The translations under genes were made by a program, and so were the position numbers. Positions 51,682-59,101 of a stretch of 64,000 bases of DNA are shown piece after piece. The DNA is from Chitinophaga sp. S165 (lineage in GTDB: Bacteria; Bacteroidota; Bacteroidia; Chitinophagales; Chitinophagaceae): NCBI RefSeq assembly GCF_003182155.1, contig NZ_QGTG01000001.1, forward strand, positions 1,918,991-1,982,990, given 5' to 3'. Each line of letters opens with the position of its first letter. The first letter of the stretch is position 1. The notes below the pieces were generated by a model. It saw nothing but the letters and a program-made list of their open reading frames with translations. It searched no databases and was not told the origin of the DNA.

Positions 51682-53751
51682 ATGGCCAGATTAGCACTAT
51701 TGGCATATGCCAATGATATGAAGGAAGGACCATTACAATTTGTCGAACAGGAAATCAAAGAGATCAATACCAACTTCGGAAATATCAAAAAACACTTAAA
51801 CCCCGAAGTCCTTATCAGAGCTACCAAAGATGACATGTTCCACTTTTTCGCCGACCATGGTCCCGAGATTGAGATCCTGCATTTCTCAGGACACGGGAAC
51901 AGCCTCGCACTCTTCTTTGAAAAAGACGGGCAATTCCGGAAAGAAGGCCTGGCCGAATTACTGGCCCTCGCTCCTAACCTTAAACTAGTCTTTCTGAACG
52001 CCTGTGCATCCAAAGAGATCATAGACGTATTACATACACCAGATCCTGCCAATCCGCAAAAGGGTATCCCGATCGTGATCGGTACCCATCGTCCGGTATA
52101 CGATAAGATAGCCGCCGATTTTTCCATCTATTTCTATACGGCGCTGACCAAGTCCTGGCAGATCGGGAAGGCTTTTGACTTCGCCAAAACCTTCGTACTC
52201 TCCGGAGAACATTTTGCATTGTTCCCGAAAGGCACTAACCGGTATATAGGCACTAAACGGGTGGCCCTGACAGGCGACGAACCGGAAGACGACAATAACA
52301 GTGAATTCCCCTGGGGTATTTACTATAAGAGCGCCCAATCCGACGAATGGTCTATCACCCAGTATCTAAATGAAAAATATGACGACAAAGAGAAATATTC
52401 TCCCAATGATGAACTGATACGGGCACTGGCCAACAATGCAAGCAGGCTGTTTACAGCGCTGACCAAAGAAAAAGACCTGGTGATCGAAACGTTATACGAG
52501 AAGCATGACCTTTCGGCCAAAGAAATTGTGATCGAAGTAGAGAACATCAATGACAAGTTTAACAGAAGGAACGGTCAGCTGAAAGAGATCAACGACCTGT
52601 ATACCGCCTATATAAAAGATCCGCAGAGCCTCAGTGATATCGCGGATAAACTCATTAACACATTTCCCTTGCCACTGGGTAAGCTGCTGCAACGAATGTA
52701 TTCTTTCAGTAAGGAAAACCTGCTGACGGAAGAAGACTATAATGAATTCATCGAATTGCAGATCAACTTTTATGAGATCCTGGTCAAGCTGGCAGCTTCC
52801 ACCATTCTCTCCGATATGCTGGAAATATACGGATGGAAAGACAGGAACGGGAAACCATTTGAATTGAACCCGGTTCAGAAAGAGATCATCCTGAGTTATT
52901 TCAAACAGACAAAGGATAATGAAGAGAACTTTGACTACACTTCTTTCATTGAAGTGGTGGGCCAGATATTGAAAACAAACTTAGAAGAGGAAACAGGGAT
53001 AACAACCTTTGTAAAGGAACATATGGCCGTTAAAAATGCCAATACTTATGAGAATAACTTTTTCAATTCTCATATGCTCATCAAAGGCATTAAAGCGAAG
53101 GTCCCCACACTCAACACTACTGCCGCTTATATCCATCATTGCAAACTGATAGAACAAGGACTGATCGATCTGCTTAGAGAACTGTTCTTCATTCTGCAAT
53201 ACAAGATGGTTGTGATCAAAAATGTGGAAGCGATCAGGAAACGGAATCTGCTGGACAAAACTTATTTTCATAAATACCTGTTGCTGGAACAAAGGATCTC
53301 CGACAGGATGGAGGTATTGGAACTGCAGTCGCTGCCCGAATATGCAGAGTCGTATTCAGTTATACTGGTAAAAGAGATCTACAGGATGTTCGAATACCTT
53401 TCCCTTTCCCCTTTCCTCATTGATAAGAATGTACTCTGTGAGTATGACGGCGTAGACCTCTATTTCTACAATTATACTGAAGACAATGGCATTGTGTATA
53501 AAAGCCTCACAAGTAGTGAAAGGCTGATCCATGTCCTGCCGGAAACCAGTGAGATAGAACTGGGTGGTACCACTATCCCCAAAACAACCATCAGGTTCAT
53601 TGAAGAGATGACCAATAAAACTGACCGGGAGAAGATCAGGATCACGAACAGACTATTGCAGCTGCATGCTGAATTTCTGTATTACAGATCTAAAATCGCT
53701 GCCATCCCTGTCACAGTTACCAGTTCAACTCCCATAAACAGCGAACCATGA
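51682..53751 (+). CDS. CHAT-domain protease (caspase-like), 689 aa
   Basis: The N-terminal 230 residues have the CHAT/caspase-fold order: MARLALLAYANDM, a strand-helix unit, then EILHFSGHGNSLAL with candidate catalytic His71 and LKLVFLNACASKEI with candidate nucleophile Cys108. IPIVIGTHRPVYDKIAADF and SIYFYTALTKSWQIGKAF follow. This matches the clan CD CHAT layout known from TPR-CHAT (type III-E CRISPR) and bacterial caspase-like proteins. Residues about 230-689 are helical with no known repeat; they could be a substrate or partner platform. Its TGA overlaps the STAND gene's ATG by 4 bp, so the two are co-translated. I infer a protease gated by the STAND partner, as in bacterial immune pairs. 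Confidence 0.85.
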   Translation: MARLALLAYANDMKEGPLQFVEQEIKEINTNFGNIKKHLNPEVLIRATKDDMFHFFADHGPEIEILHFSGHGNSLALFFEKDGQFRKEGLAELLALAPNLKLVFLNACASKEIIDVLHTPDPANPQKGIPIVIGTHRPVYDKIAADFSIYFYTALTKSWQIGKAFDFAKTFVLSGEHFALFPKGTNRYIGTKRVALTGDEPEDDNNSEFPWGIYYKSAQSDEWSITQYLNEKYDDKEKYSPNDELIRALANNASRLFTALTKEKDLVIETLYEKHDLSAKEIVIEVENINDKFNRRNGQLKEINDLYTAYIKDPQSLSDIADKLINTFPLPLGKLLQRMYSFSKENLLTEEDYNEFIELQINFYEILVKLAASTILSDMLEIYGWKDRNGKPFELNPVQKEIILSYFKQTKDNEENFDYTSFIEVVGQILKTNLEEETGITTFVKEHMAVKNANTYENNFFNSHMLIKGIKAKVPTLNTTAAYIHHCKLIEQGLIDLLRELFFILQYKMVVIKNVEAIRKRNLLDKTYFHKYLLLEQRISDRMEVLELQSLPEYAESYSVILVKEIYRMFEYLSLSPFLIDKNVLCEYDGVDLYFYNYTEDNGIVYKSLTSSERLIHVLPETSEIELGGTTIPKTTIRFIEEMTNKTDREKIRITNRLLQLHAEFLYYRSKIAAIPVTVTSSTPINSEP

Positions 53752-56700
53752 GCACTTTGATGGAAAATCCCTTCAAGCTACTGGAATCTTATACAAAAGA
53801 GGATAAGGATATCTGGGGCGGGCGCACGGCGGAGATCGATCACCTGTACAACCTGTCGTTCGCGGCCAACCTGATACTGATATACGGTACATCCGGCGTA
53901 GGTAAAACCAGCCTGATACAGTGCGGGCTGGCCAATAAGTTCAAAAGGACCGACTGGCATGCCATCTGGATATTGAGAAGGGACGACATGGCGGAAAGCC
54001 TGATCGGCACTTTACAACAGGAAGCCGGAGAACCAATTGCCCCTGAAAAGCCGTCTGCCATCCCTGAACTGATCCGGAAGATCTATTTAAAGCATTTTAA
54101 GCCCATATTTCTCGTTTTCGATCAATTGGAGGAATTGTTCGTCTTTGGCAACAACGAGGAAATACAGGGCTTTATAAGCATCATTAAGGACGTTTTAAAC
54201 AACGACATACAGTGCAAGATCATTCTTGTGCTCCGGGAGGAATATCATGGTCACCTGAAGATCCTGCAGGATGCCGGGGTATCTGTCTTTAAATCTTCAG
54301 TGAAAATTGAGCCGATGAGCATTCCCGATGCCACGGACTCTATTGTCAAGCTGCTGGACAAATTCAATATTCAGACACCCGACGGCGACCATCGCAGCTG
54401 TGCGGCCAGGATAGCGGCCGACTGTGCCACCGAGGGCCGTGTAGACCTTGCCAATCTCCAGGTATATCTCTTCTGGGCCTGGGAAAAGGCTGCAGAGAAA
54501 ACGGAACCGGACGCGCCGATCGCTTTTACACAAAGCATCCTCCGTGAGATCGGGGAAGGAAAGAATATGTTGTCCCGCTACCTCAACGCGGTAGTAGAAA
54601 GGGTATCCAGGGGCAAGGCCGGCGGTGTATGGTACCTCTTACAGCACTTCGTGTCGAAATCGCAGACGAAACAACCCCTGCGACTAAATGAGGTAAAAGA
54701 CATCGACCCTCAAACGGCCAGGATGTGGCTGAATGGACTGAGCAGGAGCAAATTGGTAAAGTTCTCGCGGGAAGGCGATAATGAAGTGTTCTCCCTGGCG
54801 CATGACAGCCTTGTGCCACTGATCATACAAAAGAAAACTGCCGCCTCCAGGGGACGTAACAGGCACCCGAGTGTGATAGGGAATCCTTTCAAGGGACTCC
54901 CTTCCTATGATGAGAAAGATGCTATTATCTTCTTTGGCCGGAGTATGATATTACGGGAACTGCTGACCTTCTTCGAAGACAGGAAACTCCTGGTTATCGT
55001 AGGGCCGTCGGGGTCAGGTAAGTCATCCATCATCAAGGCAGGTATCATTCCGGCCCTGAAAAAAGACGGCTACCAGGTGCTGTACGGAGAACCCGGCGCT
55101 CATCCTATGGAATTCGGACGTGACATCATTAAAAGGACAAAAGAACTGAATGGTGAAAAGTTCCTTTTGTATATAGACCAGTTTGAAGAGCTCAGTACAC
55201 AGTCGTCTTCGCTGGAAAGTGAAGAGTTCATCAAAATGCTGAACGCCCTGGCTGAAGATGAAAGCGCTGCCACCGCCAACATTAAGATCATACTTAGCGT
55301 GCGCTCCGATTATGAATATGAGTTCGAAAGGTCGCTCACCAACTGGCGGGAGTCTAAAAAGACCGTGCCTGACCTGATGGAAAGCGCCGTCCGGGAGATC
55401 ATCACGGAGCCTGCATATCTCGCCGGACTGGAATATAAGCCCATCTACCTCGTGGATAATATTGTGCGGGACGTCATGCAATCTAACGGGACCTTACCTC
55501 TCCTATCGTATGCACTTGAGCAGATGTATATCGAATATGAGAAGAGCGGTATTAATGATGGGTACCTCACGGAAGATCATTACAATGCTATTGGCGGCGT
55601 TGTGGATGGGTTAAGGCTTCGCGCTACAAAATTATACACAAGCTCCGATGCAGATACGCAACGCACCATTAAGAACGTGATGCTGCGCATGGTGTCATTG
55701 AGCATTAATGAAAAGGCCTCTAAAAGGATCCTTGCCGATGAACTCGTATATGAGAAGCCCGAAGAGAACGAGCGTGTACAGAAGGTGCTGAATGAACTGG
55801 TCAACAGCCGCCTGATCTCATCGGGTCCCAACGAGAGCGGCCTTGTATATTATGAGCCTGCGCACGATTCCCTGATCCGTTCCTGGAACCTCATAGGCGA
55901 TTGGATAAAACAGTATGGCAAGAACCTGCTCTACCTGCAACAGGACCTGTCGGAAGCCGTGAAGAAGTTCAAAGAAAACCCTAAAAAGTTATGGCATGAA
56001 GATTCACGATTGGATACCTTGTTAAATATCCTGAAATCATCCGACAACTGGTTAAACCAACCTGAAACGAATTTTGTAAAGAAGAGCGAACAACGCCGCT
56101 GGGAACTGGAAGAAAGAAAGTCAAGGCGGCAACAGGAACTGATCGAAGAACGGGATAAGGTGATCGCATATGAGAAGAAACAGAAAGAGCTGCTGGAGGA
56201 ACGGTTGTACAAACAGGAATATATCGCCGAACTGAACGAACAAAAAGAAAGGGCCTTAAAGGAAAAGCTGGCGGAAGCTAAAGCTAAGACGCGTTTACAG
56301 AAAGAACGGACCTGGCTCACACTACTGGGCCTGTTATTACTGTCCATTGCTGCTACCTATGCATTTAGTCAATATAAAAAGGCGAACCGTAGCCTCAAAC
56401 AGTCGATCAGTTATATTGACAGTATTAAAGTATTAAGGGATAAGGAAAACGTTTCACAGGCAAAACTGAAACGACTCAATGACACATTGAATGTAAAGGC
56501 CGAACTTGCTGACAGAAAAGCAACGGAGGCTATGGAAGCAAGTGTTGTGGCCAGATCTGCCGCGCTTAAAGAAAGAGCGGCACGCCAGGAAGTTGAGAAA
56601 CAAAAGAAGGAACTGCTGGGACAACGGGCGGCACTGATCCAATCACGCGATTCCGTAAACCGCTACTCTCAATCGCTGCGGAAATATTCAGATTCCTTGC

Positions 56701-58043
56701 GCTATCAACTGGCGATCATCCAAAGCAAGGATAAAGAAATTGAGTATACCAAACTAACTGCATCGTTCCTTACCAAATCCCGTTCATTGATGCGGTCCGA
56801 CCCTGCACTCGCCTACCAGCTGGCATTGGAGAGCCTTAAGTATGACAGTTCCAACAAGCGGATCAGAGATTATATCTATGACACGCTGAACAACAGGAAC
56901 AGCTTCTATGAATCGTTCATCATGGAGAATGTTTATTCTGCTTTCTTTTCTGACGATGGAAAAAATGTATTGGTGATACAGGGCGATAAGACCCTGTCTT
57001 TCCTCGAACTGGCGACACATAAAGAAATACCTGTGCAGGTACCGGCAAAGATCCTCTCTGCACAGTTCAGTCCTATCGATAACAGTGCATTGGTGACAAC
57101 CAAAAACAGCATCTACAGATACAGTATCAACGGCGCACATAAAGAGTCGCCCGAAAGATATGACAACCTGCTAAAAGCGGCATACACCTCCAAAGGAAAG
57201 ATCATCGCAGTAACGCCCAATGAAATAAAGATCAAAAAAGCGATAGACCAGCCGCCGTTCATGACCATTCCTACGAAAGACAATACAGATGATACAGAGG
57301 TCAGTTCCAATGATACCCTACTTTATGTCAGGAAAAATGGTATTATCGAAGCGTATGACCTGACAAACGGCAGATTTATCAGAACATACCGTGAACCTAA
57401 CAGTTTTCTGGGCAAAGATGGTAACGGCTTCGTTGCAGTAAATGGTAACGAGATCTTGATTGCCAGAAGTAATGGCAACAGGATCATCTATGGAAGATAT
57501 TATCCGCCGCTCGAAAACGGATACACCAAGATCTCCATTGTAAGCATAACAGATGACCTGAGTAAGGTCCTGTTATTAGCTGAACCCGAGGAGCGGCAAC
57601 AACAGCTGCAACAACAACAGCTCCAGCAACAAAAGATCAGCAAGAACTTTATCAGGACCGCCCGGCAGGTATCACCTCCGGCCCTGTTTACGTTCATAGC
57701 GCCGCGTTATATCAGCAAAATGCCGCCTGGCATTCCTAATAGCAGGCAGATAGTATTGTCTGATAACGGGCAACATATCATGACCGGCGAAAGCGGTTCA
57801 ATAACGGTGTATGACAGGGAAGGAAAAAGGCTGGACCGTTTTGGCGGATATACCAACTATCTCTCCTGGGCTTTTAATCCGGTCAATACAGACATGATCC
57901 TTAGCATGAGCCTCGGCGCAGGTGGCTCTAAACTCAAACTCTGGGTCAAGGGGACGCCAAATACATTATCATCCCAGAACAAGCTCAAAACATTCAGTGC
58001 ATCAGAACTTGAACGGGCGATGGAAGATGTTGCATTTCGCTGA
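53748..58043 (+). CDS. Membrane-anchored STAND NTPase with two ATPase modules
   Basis: 1431 aa. Two nSTAND1-type modules lie in tandem. The first opens with NPFKLLESYTKEDKDIWGGR, Walker A GTSGVGKTS (residues 47-55), Walker B LVFDQLEELF (122-131) and a winged helix SLAHDSLV (about 347). The second opens NPFKGLPSYDEKDAIIFFGR (about 383), with Walker A GPSGSGKSS (about 420), a Walker-B-like LYIDQFEELS (about 475) and EPAHDSLIRSWNLI (about 704). A coiled coil (about 785-850) leads into one transmembrane helix (LTLLGLLLLSIAATYAF, about 857-875) and a second coiled coil, then a beta-propeller-like region (about 1050-1431) with a Q-rich insertion (EERQQQLQQQQLQQQ). STAND proteins oligomerise on sensing a trigger; the overlap with the CHAT gene suggests the protease is the effector. 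Confidence 0.85.
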   Translation: MSTLMENPFKLLESYTKEDKDIWGGRTAEIDHLYNLSFAANLILIYGTSGVGKTSLIQCGLANKFKRTDWHAIWILRRDDMAESLIGTLQQEAGEPIAPEKPSAIPELIRKIYLKHFKPIFLVFDQLEELFVFGNNEEIQGFISIIKDVLNNDIQCKIILVLREEYHGHLKILQDAGVSVFKSSVKIEPMSIPDATDSIVKLLDKFNIQTPDGDHRSCAARIAADCATEGRVDLANLQVYLFWAWEKAAEKTEPDAPIAFTQSILREIGEGKNMLSRYLNAVVERVSRGKAGGVWYLLQHFVSKSQTKQPLRLNEVKDIDPQTARMWLNGLSRSKLVKFSREGDNEVFSLAHDSLVPLIIQKKTAASRGRNRHPSVIGNPFKGLPSYDEKDAIIFFGRSMILRELLTFFEDRKLLVIVGPSGSGKSSIIKAGIIPALKKDGYQVLYGEPGAHPMEFGRDIIKRTKELNGEKFLLYIDQFEELSTQSSSLESEEFIKMLNALAEDESAATANIKIILSVRSDYEYEFERSLTNWRESKKTVPDLMESAVREIITEPAYLAGLEYKPIYLVDNIVRDVMQSNGTLPLLSYALEQMYIEYEKSGINDGYLTEDHYNAIGGVVDGLRLRATKLYTSSDADTQRTIKNVMLRMVSLSINEKASKRILADELVYEKPEENERVQKVLNELVNSRLISSGPNESGLVYYEPAHDSLIRSWNLIGDWIKQYGKNLLYLQQDLSEAVKKFKENPKKLWHEDSRLDTLLNILKSSDNWLNQPETNFVKKSEQRRWELEERKSRRQQELIEERDKVIAYEKKQKELLEERLYKQEYIAELNEQKERALKEKLAEAKAKTRLQKERTWLTLLGLLLLSIAATYAFSQYKKANRSLKQSISYIDSIKVLRDKENVSQAKLKRLNDTLNVKAELADRKATEAMEASVVARSAALKERAARQEVEKQKKELLGQRAALIQSRDSVNRYSQSLRKYSDSLRYQLAIIQSKDKEIEYTKLTASFLTKSRSLMRSDPALAYQLALESLKYDSSNKRIRDYIYDTLNNRNSFYESFIMENVYSAFFSDDGKNVLVIQGDKTLSFLELATHKEIPVQVPAKILSAQFSPIDNSALVTTKNSIYRYSINGAHKESPERYDNLLKAAYTSKGKIIAVTPNEIKIKKAIDQPPFMTIPTKDNTDDTEVSSNDTLLYVRKNGIIEAYDLTNGRFIRTYREPNSFLGKDGNGFVAVNGNEILIARSNGNRIIYGRYYPPLENGYTKISIVSITDDLSKVLLLAEPEERQQQLQQQQLQQQKISKNFIRTARQVSPPALFTFIAPRYISKMPPGIPNSRQIVLSDNGQHIMTGESGSITVYDREGKRLDRFGGYTNYLSWAFNPVNTDMILSMSLGAGGSKLKLWVKGTPNTLSSQNKLKTFSASELERAMEDVAFR

Positions 58044-58053
58044 TGTTGGGCGA

Positions 58054-59091
58054 TCACACTGTACCGGTATTCAGCTTTTCAATATGTGCAGCTACTTCAT
58101 CTGAAGATATGATGTATGTTCTTTCATCCTTCTTGTCCAGTTCATGATCCAGTGTGCGGTGGAAATTGACGATCTCTTTATACTTCAGGGAAGCAATAAA
58201 ATCATTGTCTGTTTCAAGCACCTTTTCATTATCCTTCTCACGCCAGAAACGCTCGATCAGCCCAATGATGTTCTGTGCCGTCAGCAGTGTAGTTGGAATG
58301 TCCAGGATATGCAGCGGGGCTTGTTCATTGTCTCTTGGCAAAACATAGATGCCTATATGACGTCCATCATCCGCTATAAAACTGGTTTTATAACATCCCT
58401 GCTGTGCCGTCAGAAAAGCATCTGCGTCCTGTCTGCCCATGATCTCGGCAGGCATGATAACGGTAACGGTAATGCCATTCTCCGGGCGCCATAACAAGGT
58501 TTTCCCATTGATCTGTAACTCCTGCGGCTGTTTTACCTTCCACAAAGACAGCAGGAAATTATTGAGATACGCATGCGCCAGTCCTTGTGCAGGTAACTCA
58601 GAATGAAATGAATCGAACGTCAGACTATCCAGAACATCTTTAATGCCCTTTGCCGCTGTAACAGTAGCATCCAGCTTTTCCTGTTCCGTGTAGGCCTGCT
58701 GATTATGATAAGTAAATACTAACGGTTTTACATCATCAAAGTAACTGGGCAGTTTCACCTTCGGCTCATCAGGCAACAGGATGATCGTTTTCTGTGGACC
58801 CAGTTTTGCCATGGTAGCACCCAGTTCAAATATCACGTTATCCTTCGGGCCGTAGATCTGCGTGCCATCCTCCGTAACATACGATACCATATTATCATTG
58901 GACAACACAATGATGGCATAGTCATAATGAAACAGTTTCTTGAAAAAGGTCCACAAGGGCGTAGTGTGATTATCGCCAAAGAAATCGCCTTTCCAGAGAT
59001 GGATGGTGAAATCGGCGGTCAGGTTTGCATGGAGGCCTTCTGCTACAGGAAGGCTGCCAGAAGAGGAAAATATAACGATATATGGTTTCAT
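58054..59091 (-). CDS. TIR protein with STING-like C-terminus (Cap12-like)
   Basis: 345 aa. The N-terminal 130 residues have the CAP12/Pycsar-type TIR (PF10137) look: FSSSGSLPVAEGLHANL, DYAIIVLSNDNM, and PKDNVIFELGATMAKLG with the putative catalytic Glu89 for NAD+ cleavage. From about residue 165, GLAHAYLNNFLLSLWK and then HILDIPTTLLTAQN (D264-I-P-T-T268) match what I recall of bacterial STING domains, whose D-x-P-T-T segment contacts the cyclic dinucleotide; this part is a recollection and not a search result. Length fits TIR-STING proteins. No CD-NTase is present in the window. It starts 10 bp after the 899-aa gene, so the two form an operon, and it ends 10 bp from the convergent STAND gene. 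Confidence 0.75.
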   Translation of the reverse strand: MKPYIVIFSSSGSLPVAEGLHANLTADFTIHLWKGDFFGDNHTTPLWTFFKKLFHYDYAIIVLSNDNMVSYVTEDGTQIYGPKDNVIFELGATMAKLGPQKTIILLPDEPKVKLPSYFDDVKPLVFTYHNQQAYTEQEKLDATVTAAKGIKDVLDSLTFDSFHSELPAQGLAHAYLNNFLLSLWKVKQPQELQINGKTLLWRPENGITVTVIMPAEIMGRQDADAFLTAQQGCYKTSFIADDGRHIGIYVLPRDNEQAPLHILDIPTTLLTAQNIIGLIERFWREKDNEKVLETDNDFIASLKYKEIVNFHRTLDHELDKKDERTYIISSDEVAAHIEKLNTGTV

Positions 59092-59101
59092 ATGCTGGTG
59101 A

